From contig JALNZU010000016.1 in NCBI GenBank assembly GCA_023229245.1, forward strand, positions 13,387 through 77,386: DNA of 64,000 bases, written 5' to 3'. Made by a program: the position numbers and the translations under genes. The notes below the pieces were generated by a model. It made no database searches. It worked only from the letters and a program-made list of their open reading frames with translations, and was not told where the DNA came from. Shown piece by piece: positions 8,299-16,713 of the stretch. Origin of the DNA: Bacteroidales bacterium (GTDB taxonomy: Bacteria > Bacteroidota > Bacteroidia > Bacteroidales > F082). Positions within the stretch are counted from its first letter, which is position 1; each line of letters starts with the position of its first letter.

Positions 8299-8944
8299 CC
8301 TAGTATCCGGCCTTTCAACCGATTTCTACCTAACAGGAGGAACTGCACTTAGCCGGGTATATCTGCATCATCGCTATTCGGACGATTTAGATTTTTTCGC
8401 AAACGAGATACCCGACTTTAAAAAGCAGGTGAACTCAGTAATCAAAGCACTTGAAAAGGCAGGTCTTAAATACGATATCACAGTAGCTGATGATGGATTT
8501 GCGCGTATCTTTATCTACGAAGGAGAACATTCTTTGAAAGTGGATTTTGTAAATGACGTGCCTTATCGCAGAGGATCATCTATAAAAAGCCCTGTTTATT
8601 ACAAGACTGACAATATACTCAACATACTCTCGAACAAGATCACTGCACTAGGGAGATATTTAGCCAAAGACGTAGTGGATATCATTTATATATGTGGGAA
8701 CATACAGTTTAACTGGCCGGAGATATTTGCTGACGTTAGTGCAAAAGATTTTTGGGTAAATCCTATACAAGTCGCTCAGATTTTGGAACAATTTCCTGTT
8801 GAAAACTTGAAAGAGATTCGTTGGATAATGAATGCGCCGGCTGCCTATTGGTTTCATTCGCGCCTGACAGAAGTAATTAAAGATGTATTAGAAGGTAATG
8901 AGAATTTTCCAACAGGAAGTAATGCAGCCATTCCTACCGAATAA
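8243..8944 (+). CDS. AbiEii/AbiGii-family nucleotidyltransferase (putative toxin)
   Basis: A 233-residue protein with the nucleotidyltransferase signature FYLTGGTALSRVYLHHRYSDDLDFF (about residues 28-52): the GG(T)A loop followed by a DxD pair. A second acidic strand is VDFVND. AbiEii-family enzymes transfer nucleotides to tRNA and arrest growth in abortive infection or type IV toxin-antitoxin systems. This short subfamily (under 250 residues) is common in Bacteroidota next to a small partner gene, as here. Catalytic motifs are intact. Confidence 0.78.
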   Translation: MPDDYYQNILYPLQDKILSLVSGLSTDFYLTGGTALSRVYLHHRYSDDLDFFANEIPDFKKQVNSVIKALEKAGLKYDITVADDGFARIFIYEGEHSLKVDFVNDVPYRRGSSIKSPVYYKTDNILNILSNKITALGRYLAKDVVDIIYICGNIQFNWPEIFADVSAKDFWVNPIQVAQILEQFPVENLKEIRWIMNAPAAYWFHSRLTEVIKDVLEGNENFPTGSNAAIPTE

Positions 8945-8950
8945 AACAGT

Positions 8951-9285
8951 ATATGCCTTGACAGGCAATAGCACTGCTTTCAGCAAGATGTGAATTCATA
9001 GGATAGCCCGTAGGGCTTACATATTCCAACGGATTTGATTGCGATGATACACATTCAAGAAAATCCAAAAAATAAAAATTCTAAATGCTTTTTTAAACAT
9101 GGTGTATGCCCTGACGGGCAATATTGGGCTACCGCTCAATGCTTTCTATTGAAATGTATGCCCTAACGGGCAATAATCTACCGTCATCATGGAGTTCTCT
9201 GCGCCCTTCGCGATAAAATAAATCCTCTGCGTCCCGATGGCTATCGGGACGGTTAAATAAAAAAACCTCTGCGGTTAAAAACAAA
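8951..9285. repeat. Composite intergenic repeat, copy D (short form)
   Basis: Gene-free stretch between the nucleotidyltransferase and GxxExxY modules. The unit enters within the ATGCCTTGACAGGCAATAG hairpin, lacks the roughly 53-bp internal segment as in copy B, ends with the hairpin at about 9159-9174, then has the shared tail and the palindrome CCCGATGGCTATCGGG near 9235-9250. The next coding module starts at 9289, only a few bases past the repeat. Confidence 0.85.
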
Positions 9286-9288
9286 AAA

Positions 9289-9666
9289 ATGACCGAAAAC
9301 ATCATTTCATCCCGTATCATCCAAGCTGCTATTGAAGTACATAAAGCACTAGGCCCCGGGCTATTAGAAAGCGCCTATCAGGAAACCCTATACTACAAAC
9401 TGAAAAAAGCCGGTCTTAAAGTAGAGAAAGAAAAAGCCCTGCCTTTAGTCTTTGAAGAAGTGAAGATGGATATAGGTTATAGGGTTGACTTAATGGTAGA
9501 AGATAAAGTCATAGTAGAGATTAAAAGTATAGAGGCTTTAAACGATATTTTCCTGGCACAGATACTCACCTATCTGAAGCTGAGTGGCTGTAAACTTGGA
9601 TTACTCATCAACTTCAACGTCATGCTGCTGAAGCAAGGTATTAAGAGAGTCGTAAATAATTTATAG
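9289..9666 (+). CDS. GxxExxY protein
   Basis: A 125-residue member of the GxxExxY family, named for the motif seen here as GPGLLESAYQ (about residues 21-30). The core YRVDLMVEDKVIVEIKSIEAL has the D...ExK spacing of PD-(D/E)XK nuclease folds. The family is widespread in Bacteroidota, often multicopy and placed alone between unrelated genes; its function is not established. Here it is the last unit of the island before the WbpE-like gene. Length and motif are typical. Confidence 0.88.
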   Translation: MTENIISSRIIQAAIEVHKALGPGLLESAYQETLYYKLKKAGLKVEKEKALPLVFEEVKMDIGYRVDLMVEDKVIVEIKSIEALNDIFLAQILTYLKLSGCKLGLLINFNVMLLKQGIKRVVNNL

Positions 9667-9679
9667 ATTAACCGTGGTT

Positions 9680-9800
9680 TTTACCGCAAAGTACGCGGAG
9701 TAACAAAATATCCTCTGCGCTCTCCGCGAAAAAACCCTCTGCGTCCCGATGGCTATCGGGACTGCGGTAAAATAAACCTCAGCGGTTAAAAAAAATAATC
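9680..9800. repeat. Short phrase-and-palindrome repeat cluster
   Basis: A 'CGCAAAGTACGCGGAG' phrase, then 'CCTCTGCG' phrases with the palindrome CCCGATGGCTATCGGG at 9745-9760 and a final 'CCTCAGCGGTTAAAA'. It separates the GxxExxY module from the WbpE-like gene. The long unit seen in copies A-D is absent. Confidence 0.8.
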
Positions 9801-9814
9801 TCAAACCATCCATT

Positions 9815-10942
9815 ATGCAATTTCGTGATCTAATAAAACAGTATGAAGCTCTGAAATCAGAGATAGACCATGCCCTGCTGACTGCTGTCGCCTCAGGCCA
9901 TTATATCATGGGTAAAGAAGTTACCGAGTTAGAACACCGTCTTGTCGATTACGTAGGCGCAAAACACTGCATCACATGCGCTAATGGTACCGACGCCCTG
10001 ACCCTGGCCTTAAAGGTCTGGCAGATAGGCCCCGGCGATGCCGTCTTCGTACCCGACTTCACCTTCATCGCTACAGCAGAAGTAGTATCATTAGAAGGAG
10101 CCACACCAGTCTTTGTGGATGTGGATAGCCGTAGCTTCAATATATGTACAGAAAGCTTGGAAAAGGCCATACAACATACCTTATCCGAAGGCAAGCTGAC
10201 TCCAAAAGCTATCATAGCCGTTGACCTGTTCGGGCTACCGGCTAACTATCCTGCCATATCAGAGATAGCCAAGAAATATCAGCTATGGGTATTGGAAGAC
10301 GGAGCACAAGGGTTTGGAGGAGCTATAGGACAACAAAAAGCATGTTCATTTGGCGATATTTCAACTACCTCCTTCTTCCCTGCCAAGCCCTTAGGATGCT
10401 ATGGAGACGGAGGAGCTGTCTTCACCGATAATGACGAATGGGCCGATCATATACGCTCTCTTAAGGTTCATGGAAAAGGAACCGACAAATACGACAACGT
10501 ACGCATAGGCCTCAACTCCCGGTTAGACACCCTGCAAGCTGCTATACTACTGTCTAAGTTCGAAGCATTCAAGAATGAAGAACTAGATCAGGTAAACCAG
10601 ATCGCATCCCTTTACACCCAAAGACTATCTACACTATACACAACACCTTGGATACCTGATGGCTACTACTCAAGCTGGGCACAATACACCCTGATCATGG
10701 AGACTAACGACCAACGAAATAAACTACAGCACTATCTGAAAGGACATGGCATACCCACTATGGTCTATTACCCAAAACCCATGCATGCCCAGACGGCTTA
10801 CGCACATCTGAACTATACCGCCGCACAAAACCCCGTCAGCCACAGCCTCTCACAAACCGTCTTATCACTTCCTATGCATCCATACCTGACAGAAGAAGAA
10901 GTAAACCGTGTATGTGATAAAATATTGGAGTTTGATAGATAA
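9815..10942 (+). CDS. wbpE: DegT/DnrJ/EryC1/StrS aminotransferase (WbpE-like)
   Basis: A 375-residue PLP-dependent sugar aminotransferase. The cofactor-phosphate region is CANGTDALTLAL, the PLP aspartate lies in VLEDGAQGFGG, and the PLP lysine is Lys191 in FFPAKPLGCYGDGG. With WbpA- and WbpB-like enzymes it would convert UDP-3-keto-GlcNAcA to UDP-GlcNAc3NA. It is normally contiguous with those genes (often with an acetyltransferase between), but here 6.7 kb of mobile modules intervene. Its composition matches wbpA/wbpB and is less AT-rich than the downstream cluster, supporting original contiguity. Confidence 0.87.
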   Translation: MQFRDLIKQYEALKSEIDHALLTAVASGHYIMGKEVTELEHRLVDYVGAKHCITCANGTDALTLALKVWQIGPGDAVFVPDFTFIATAEVVSLEGATPVFVDVDSRSFNICTESLEKAIQHTLSEGKLTPKAIIAVDLFGLPANYPAISEIAKKYQLWVLEDGAQGFGGAIGQQKACSFGDISTTSFFPAKPLGCYGDGGAVFTDNDEWADHIRSLKVHGKGTDKYDNVRIGLNSRLDTLQAAILLSKFEAFKNEELDQVNQIASLYTQRLSTLYTTPWIPDGYYSSWAQYTLIMETNDQRNKLQHYLKGHGIPTMVYYPKPMHAQTAYAHLNYTAAQNPVSHSLSQTVLSLPMHPYLTEEEVNRVCDKILEFDR

Positions 10943-11207
10943 GATACTTTTTAACCCTATTATGCAAACTCATTACTCCAGAAGACATTTAAATAATTAT
11001 CTCCTTTAGATTCTGTTTAATAGAAATTTTTTTCACGCTAACTAGAAATTTTAAATGTGAAAATACAAGAAATAAAAAAATAGGGAAGGCAATCGAAAAT
11101 TCACAAAACTTAGACGTGCATTCCAGTTCTTTTACAGAGGATTAAACTCTATTATCTAAAGCAAGTAATAGCAACTTAATAATCTAAAAAAAATAATTAA
11201 TATCATT
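10943..11207. other. AT-rich intergenic stretch
   Basis: No coding frame, palindrome or repeat of the families above is visible. It marks a change to much more AT-rich sequence and may be a recombination boundary. Confidence 0.3.
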
Positions 11208-11669
11208 ATGTCTAAAGTAGTAAGTATATTTAACATATTTGCAAATATTGCTGTTATCTTAGGAATTGGCTTTGCAGCAAGTCAATATTCTGCAATTAAG
11301 GAGAATAATTACCGAATATTTGCAATTGATGCATTGAATAGATTTTATAATAAAGAATTTTATCAAAGTACTGCAATTGTACACACCAAAGAATTTGATA
11401 GAAATTCAATAGAATATATTGATGCATCAAATTATTTATTTAACACATACTATTTAATAGCAGTTGTTTATGAAAACAAAATAGCAGATAACGAATTAAT
11501 AAGCAATGGAATAAAATATGAATTAAAGCGATACGTGTGTACTGAATCTTTTAAAAATCAACCCAATAAAGATGTAAGTGCACTAATAAAGTCAATGAAT
11601 TCTTCAATTAATAAAAATAACACTAAAAATGAAAACAATAATAATAATAGTAAGTGTAGCACTTTGTAG
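11208..11669 (+). CDS. Membrane-anchored hypothetical protein
   Basis: A 153-residue protein with one N-terminal transmembrane segment (about residues 7-27, IFNIFANIAVILGIGFAAS) followed by a soluble, mostly helical domain and an Asn/Lys-rich C-terminal tail (NKNNTKNENNNN). I recognise no family. Its 3' end overlaps the next gene by 41 bp in another frame. It is very AT-rich, unlike the genes before it, suggesting separate acquisition. Confidence 0.5.
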   Translation: MSKVVSIFNIFANIAVILGIGFAASQYSAIKENNYRIFAIDALNRFYNKEFYQSTAIVHTKEFDRNSIEYIDASNYLFNTYYLIAVVYENKIADNELISNGIKYELKRYVCTESFKNQPNKDVSALIKSMNSSINKNNTKNENNNNNSKCSTL

Positions 11670-12438
11670 TTTATTTACAACTACATATGCACAAGAAGAA
11701 AACTTTGCTAAAAAAGTAAACCCTACCCAACAAGAAAACCTAGCTCAAATACGAAATTACAGTGGCACGCCAGATCTGAAAGAAAGTGTCAAGAAAATAT
11801 CTAATAAAACAGATTTTGATTTGAACATCAAAAAACAGACTAATACTAAAACAGAAAAAAAGGAAAATGTTACAAATGTTACAAAGGAGTTTTTATCTGA
11901 AGTAGAATATGATGGAGAAGAAACAATAAAACAAAGAGTTCTATTCCAAGAAACATTTTCTGAAGAAGCATTAGAGAATAAATGGTTAGAGGTAGCTGGA
12001 ACAAAAAACATGATGGGCTACAATGATAGTACTTATGGTAAAGTTTTAAAAATCAGTAATAAACAACCACAAATCTCTTTTATTGAGTATTATTTAGATA
12101 ATAGTTACAAAGGAAAGAATCTCAAGTTAGAATGCAAAATCAAAGTAGAAAACATTCAAAAGGGTGAAAATAAATACGATATCGGGCAGTTAGCAATAGA
12201 ATATCAGGTTGACGAAACATTTGTCTATCCAGCAGTACAAGGATTAGTATATACAAAAGATTGGGATACTTATTATGCCCGAGAAGATGGGTCAACTGAT
12301 ATAGATAATACAGGCCTTGGGCATTTCGTATTTAAAATACCAGAAAACGCAAAAAACATTCGATTATATTTAGGCCTACAAAACTGCACAGGTACAATAT
12401 ATTTTAAAGATTTAATCATATATGAAATATTGGAATGA
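11629..12438 (+). CDS. Secreted hypothetical protein, possible jelly-roll domain
   Basis: A 269-residue protein with a clear signal peptide (residues 1-21, cleavage after TTTYA before Q). A Lys/Glu/Asn-rich linker covers about 22-100. A C-terminal beta-rich domain (about 105-269: LFQETFSEEALENKW, then HFVFKIPENAKNIRLYLGLQ, then GTIYFKDLIIYEI) has the rhythm of a carbohydrate-binding-module-like jelly roll. Overlap with the preceding membrane protein suggests co-expression. Function unknown; a surface or periplasmic glycan-binding role is a guess. Confidence 0.55.
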   Translation: MKTIIIIVSVALCSLFTTTYAQEENFAKKVNPTQQENLAQIRNYSGTPDLKESVKKISNKTDFDLNIKKQTNTKTEKKENVTNVTKEFLSEVEYDGEETIKQRVLFQETFSEEALENKWLEVAGTKNMMGYNDSTYGKVLKISNKQPQISFIEYYLDNSYKGKNLKLECKIKVENIQKGENKYDIGQLAIEYQVDETFVYPAVQGLVYTKDWDTYYAREDGSTDIDNTGLGHFVFKIPENAKNIRLYLGLQNCTGTIYFKDLIIYEILE

Positions 12439-12635
12439 CTTTATCTTTTATGCTGATACATTCTGATACAAACTTCGCACATATATCAAATTTACATAGG
12501 AGATAGATTTCTCAACAGAACGAAGAATTGAAAAACAGATTGGTGAATTTAACTACAGTCCTGATCACGATAGCTACCGGGATAACGGTTAAAATAACTC
12601 TTATTGCTCAACAAAATTATAACAAAACCATATAA

Positions 12636-13787
12636 ATGAAAACAGCTTTAATCACTGGCGTAACCGGGCAAGACGGGGCATACTTAAGCGAGTTCCTACT
12701 TAAAAAAGGCTATAAAGTTCATGGGCTTAAGCGCCGCTCTTCTTTGTTCAATACCGACCGCATTGACCATATCTATCAGGATCCACACGTACAGGATGCT
12801 AATTTTATTCTTCATTATGGTGATTTAACAGATTCAACCAATCTGATTCGTCTGATACAAGAGATACAACCAGATGAGATTTACAATCTAGCGGCAATGA
12901 GCCATGTTCAGGTTTCATTTGAGACACCCGAATACACAGCAAATGCAGATGGAATTGGAACACTACGTATTTTAGAAGCCGTTCGAATCTTGGGATTACA
13001 CAATAAAACACGTATCTATCAAGCATCCTCTTCCGAGCTTTATGGTTTGGTGCAGGAAGTACCTCAAAACGAGAAAACACCATTTTACCCAAGATCGCCC
13101 TATGCCGTCGCGAAATTGTATGCCTACTGGATTACAGTCAACTATCGTGAAGCATATAATATGTACGCTTGTAATGGAATACTATTTAATCATGAATCAC
13201 CTATACGAGGCGAAACTTTTGTTACACGTAAAATCACGCGGGCCGTTGCAAAAATTGCCTTAGGGATGCAAGATACCCTTTACCTTGGAAACTTAGATTC
13301 TCAACGTGACTGGGGTCATGCAAAAGATTATGTCAGAATGATGTGGATGATTTTGCAAGCACCGCAGGCTGAAGATTGGGTTATTGCAACAGGAATTACG
13401 ACTCCCGTGAGACAGTTTGTCAAAATGGCCTTCGCCGAAGTTGGATTGGAAATTTCATTCGAAGGAACTGGGGTTGATGAAAAAGGTTTTCTTCATAGCA
13501 TTGATGAAGGAAAATTTAAAGCTACAGTAGGAGAAAAATATTTAAAGTACCTGAAAAATAGAAATAAGGCATCTTTTTTAGTTGCTGTGGATCCACGATA
13601 TTTCAGACCAACAGAAGTGGACCTTTTAATAGGCGATGCCGGAAAGGCTCGTGCTAAGCTAGGATGGATACCCGAATATGATTTAAAAGGATTGATTGAA
13701 GATATGACGCTTTCAGACATTACTTTAATGAAGAAAGATGCATACCTCAGAGAAGGTGGTTTCCGTACGATGAACTATTATGAGTAA
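12636..13787 (+). CDS. gmd: GDP-mannose 4,6-dehydratase
   Basis: A 383-residue extended SDR enzyme that converts GDP-D-mannose to GDP-4-keto-6-deoxy-D-mannose, the first step to GDP-L-fucose. The NADP-binding motif is GVTGQDGAYL (about 8-17), RRSS follows at about 34-37, the active-site region is SSSELYG, and the Tyr/Lys pair is in PRSPYAVAKLYAYW. The signature NHESPIRGETFVTRKITRA is intact. The next gene, fcl, completes the pathway. Full length, no lesions. Confidence 0.96.
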   Translation: MKTALITGVTGQDGAYLSEFLLKKGYKVHGLKRRSSLFNTDRIDHIYQDPHVQDANFILHYGDLTDSTNLIRLIQEIQPDEIYNLAAMSHVQVSFETPEYTANADGIGTLRILEAVRILGLHNKTRIYQASSSELYGLVQEVPQNEKTPFYPRSPYAVAKLYAYWITVNYREAYNMYACNGILFNHESPIRGETFVTRKITRAVAKIALGMQDTLYLGNLDSQRDWGHAKDYVRMMWMILQAPQAEDWVIATGITTPVRQFVKMAFAEVGLEISFEGTGVDEKGFLHSIDEGKFKATVGEKYLKYLKNRNKASFLVAVDPRYFRPTEVDLLIGDAGKARAKLGWIPEYDLKGLIEDMTLSDITLMKKDAYLREGGFRTMNYYE

Positions 13788-13899
13788 AATAGTAGTGAAT
13801 TAAAAAAAGCTAATACATACAAATAATATATTTATAATCGGTACTCATTCATTGAAAAGATTAAATTTTTAAAATCAAATTCGAGTTGATATAAAAAAT

Positions 13900-14991
13900 A
13901 TGGATAAGAATGCTAAAATTTATATTGCAGGACATAATGGGTTGGTAGGTTCTGCCATTATGAAAAAACTACAACGCAAAGGATATCAAAACATCATCGG
14001 AAAACCCTCAAAGGAACTTGATCTAAGAAATCCAATGGCTGTTCAGTCATTTTTCGATTGGGCTAAGCCGGAATATGTATTCCTGGCTGCTGCAAAGGTA
14101 GGTGGGATCATTGCCAACAACACATATAGGGGTGAATTCATTTATGATAATCTGATGATTCAAACCAATGTCATCCATCAGTCCTACCTCAGCGGGGTTA
14201 AAAAGCTTCTCTTCCTTGGTAGCACCTGTATTTATCCTCGTGAAAGCCATCAGCCCATAAAAGAAGAATACCTTCTTACAGGACCTTTGGAGTACACTAA
14301 TGAGCCATACGCTATCGCAAAGATAGCCGGCATTAAGATGTGTGAAAGTTATAATATACAATACGATACTAACTTTCTTTCGGTAATGCCTACCAACTTA
14401 TATGGCCCAAACGATAACTTTGACTTAGAAAAAAGTCATGTACTACCAGCACTCATACGCAAGATCCATCTTGGTAAATGCCTTGAAGAAAACAATTGGC
14501 AGGCCATACGAGCCGATCTCAATAAAAGACCTATCGAAGGAATTACTGGAATAAGCACAGAGAATGAAATCCTCACTATCTTAAATAAATATGGTATTAG
14601 CGTACAAAATGAAATTTCAAAGGAAGTACAAGTTGAAGTTTGGGGTAGTGGTACTCCTAAGCGAGAATTTCTATGGTCTGAGGACATGGCAGATGCCTGC
14701 GTCTTCATCATGGAAAACGTCAACTTCAACGACCTCATTCCTCAATCTCAACCTGAAATCCGTAATACACACATCAACATTGGCACAGGCAAAGAAATTT
14801 CCATCAAACATCTGGCCGAACTCGTCAAACAAATTGTCGGCTTTCGCAGTGAACTTTTTTTCAATACCTCAAAACCGGACGGAACGCTTAGAAAACTCAC
14901 CGACCCGTCAAAATTAAATCAATTGGGATGGAAACAACAGGTAGATATCGAAGAAGGAATTGTGAGGATTTATGATTGGTATGTAAATTAG
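13900..14991 (+). CDS. fcl: GDP-L-fucose synthase
   Basis: A 363-residue SDR epimerase/reductase that makes GDP-L-fucose from GDP-4-keto-6-deoxymannose. The Rossmann motif is GHNGLVGSAI, followed by FLAAAKVGGI, the catalytic GSTCIYPR and the Tyr/Lys pair in EPYAIAKIAG. At about 363 residues it is longer than the roughly 320-residue enterobacterial enzyme because of an insertion of about 40 residues (around 200-245), a form common in Bacteroidota. It lies 112 bp after gmd and is presumably in the same operon. Confidence 0.94.
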   Translation: MDKNAKIYIAGHNGLVGSAIMKKLQRKGYQNIIGKPSKELDLRNPMAVQSFFDWAKPEYVFLAAAKVGGIIANNTYRGEFIYDNLMIQTNVIHQSYLSGVKKLLFLGSTCIYPRESHQPIKEEYLLTGPLEYTNEPYAIAKIAGIKMCESYNIQYDTNFLSVMPTNLYGPNDNFDLEKSHVLPALIRKIHLGKCLEENNWQAIRADLNKRPIEGITGISTENEILTILNKYGISVQNEISKEVQVEVWGSGTPKREFLWSEDMADACVFIMENVNFNDLIPQSQPEIRNTHINIGTGKEISIKHLAELVKQIVGFRSELFFNTSKPDGTLRKLTDPSKLNQLGWKQQVDIEEGIVRIYDWYVN

Positions 14992-15008
14992 CATTACAAA
15001 ATAAACTT

Positions 15009-15533
15009 ATGAACATCCTCTCCCTCATCGGCCGCACTTCTGAACTCTTCACCGAAGACATCATCGCCAAACACGAATAGCAATTATCTGAGACCGTGCA
15101 AGCTTCACGTTTTCTTGTGATTGGTGGTGCCGGTTCAATTGGGCAAGCCATTGTTAAGGAGATTTTCAAGCGGAATCCAAAGAAATTGCATGTGGTAGAT
15201 ATCAGCTAGAATAATCTTGTTGAGTTTCTACGAGATATTCGCAACACATTTAGATAGATTTCATATTACTTTCAGACTTTTTCGCTAGATGTTGGATTGG
15301 ATTTGTATGATACGTTTTGGTATGCTGATGGATAGTAGGATTATGTGCTCAATCTTTCAACTCCCAAACATGTACACAGCGAAAAAGATCCATATTCTCT
15401 GATGCGCATGATTGACATAAACATTTTCAATAAAATAAAAACTCTTAGGCAAGCGATTTCAAAAAGAAAAAAGGGTTTCTACGAATCCATCCAACATTAC
15501 TTTAACCGGCTTAAGCAGCTTAATATTGCATAA
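15009..15533 (+). pseudogene. Decayed polysaccharide-biosynthesis dehydratase (Polysacc_synt_2/CapD-like)
   Basis: One continuous frame from ATG 15009 to TAA 15531-15533 encodes the recognisable start of a Bacteroidota UDP-GlcNAc 4,6-dehydratase-type protein: MNILSLIGRTSELF, then SRFLVIGGAGSIGQAIVKE (NAD-binding motif) and DYVLNLSTPKHVHSEKDP. Five in-frame TAG codons interrupt it (three singly, two adjacent), with no frameshift and no internal TAA or TGA. The last 35 or so codons no longer match the family and two-thirds of the protein is missing, so this is a truncated remnant. A GTG at 15345 opens the distal piece, but translation of it is unlikely to be useful. Confidence 0.82.
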
Positions 15534-15585
15534 TTTGGGTTAAAACGTATAAATTATACAAGAAAAAAACAATACAACGGAAAAT

Positions 15586-16701
15586 TTGGAAGCAAAAGTT
15601 ACGATAATAGGAGCTGGTGTTATTGGTTTAGCAATTGCCGAAGAATTATCAAAAAAGTTCAACAAGATATTTGTAGTTGAGAAAAATAAAAAATTTGGTC
15701 AGGAAACTTCTAGTAGAAATAGTGAAGTAATTCATTCAGGTATATATTATCCAACAAACTCTCTAAAAGCAAAACTATGTGTTGAAGGAAATAAAATGCT
15801 ATATGATTTTTGCATAAAACATGGTATCCCTCATTCAAGATGTGGCAAATTAGTGGTTGCAACAAACCTTAAAGAAGAAAAGATTCTGAATAAGATACTT
15901 AACCAAGCCATCAGAAATGGAGTTAAGGATGGGCAATTGATTTCAAGGGAAAAAGCATTGGAACTTGAACCTGAAATTTTCTGCACAAAAGCTCTTCATT
16001 TTCCTTCAACCGGCATCATTGATTCTCATGGGCTAATGAAAAGACTTGAAGCCAATGCTACAATAAATGGTGTTTCATTTGCCTATAATTCGGAAGTTGT
16101 AAAAATTGAAAGGATTGAGGGTGGCTATGCGATTACTGTAAAAGAAAATAATATTCAGTTTATCTTTACTACTGAATATGTTATAAATGCCTCTGGATTA
16201 AATGCAGACCAAATTGCTAAGACCGCAGGTGCATTTCAAAAAGCATATAAGATTCACTATTGGAAAGGCGATTATTTTGCAGTGGGAAATGGGAAAAACA
16301 AAAAAATAAATCGTTTGATTTATCCAGTACCACAGACTAATGTAGTAGGGTTAGGTATTCATGCTACTTTAGATTTAAATCATGGGATGAAACTTGGTCC
16401 AGATTCAACATATTTGCAGTCGAACACAATTGATTATAGTATAGACAAAAAAAAACAAACTGCATTTTTATTAGCTGCTCAGAAGTATTTACCTTTTCTT
16501 GAATTTGAAGATTTACACCCTGATCAAGCTGGGGTTCGACCTAAACTACAACTGCCTGGTGAACCTGTACGAGATTTTATTATCACAAAAGAAACTGCGT
16601 CAGGTCATCCTAATTTTATAAATTTAATAGGCCTTGAAAGCCCAGGACTAACTTCCTGTCTAGCCATTGGCCATATGATATCAAAACTACTTGACAATTA
16701 A
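15586..16701 (+). CDS. FAD-dependent oxidoreductase (L-2-hydroxyglutarate oxidase/DAO-like)
   Basis: A 371-residue protein of the D-amino-acid-oxidase/LhgO type. The FAD-binding GxGxxG is IIGAGVIGLAIAEEL at the N-terminus, followed by SSRNSEVIHSGIYYP, a signature of LhgO-like enzymes, and the C-terminal FAD motif NLIGLESPGLTSCLAIG. It appears to start with TTG at 15586, since earlier in-frame codons are not coding-like. It is the first gene of a tight run with an epimerase and an aminotransferase, so it probably oxidises a sugar or small-acid intermediate. Exact substrate unknown. Confidence 0.78.
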   Translation: MEAKVTIIGAGVIGLAIAEELSKKFNKIFVVEKNKKFGQETSSRNSEVIHSGIYYPTNSLKAKLCVEGNKMLYDFCIKHGIPHSRCGKLVVATNLKEEKILNKILNQAIRNGVKDGQLISREKALELEPEIFCTKALHFPSTGIIDSHGLMKRLEANATINGVSFAYNSEVVKIERIEGGYAITVKENNIQFIFTTEYVINASGLNADQIAKTAGAFQKAYKIHYWKGDYFAVGNGKNKKINRLIYPVPQTNVVGLGIHATLDLNHGMKLGPDSTYLQSNTIDYSIDKKKQTAFLLAAQKYLPFLEFEDLHPDQAGVRPKLQLPGEPVRDFIITKETASGHPNFINLIGLESPGLTSCLAIGHMISKLLDN

Positions 16702-16713
16702 AAAACTTGAAAT

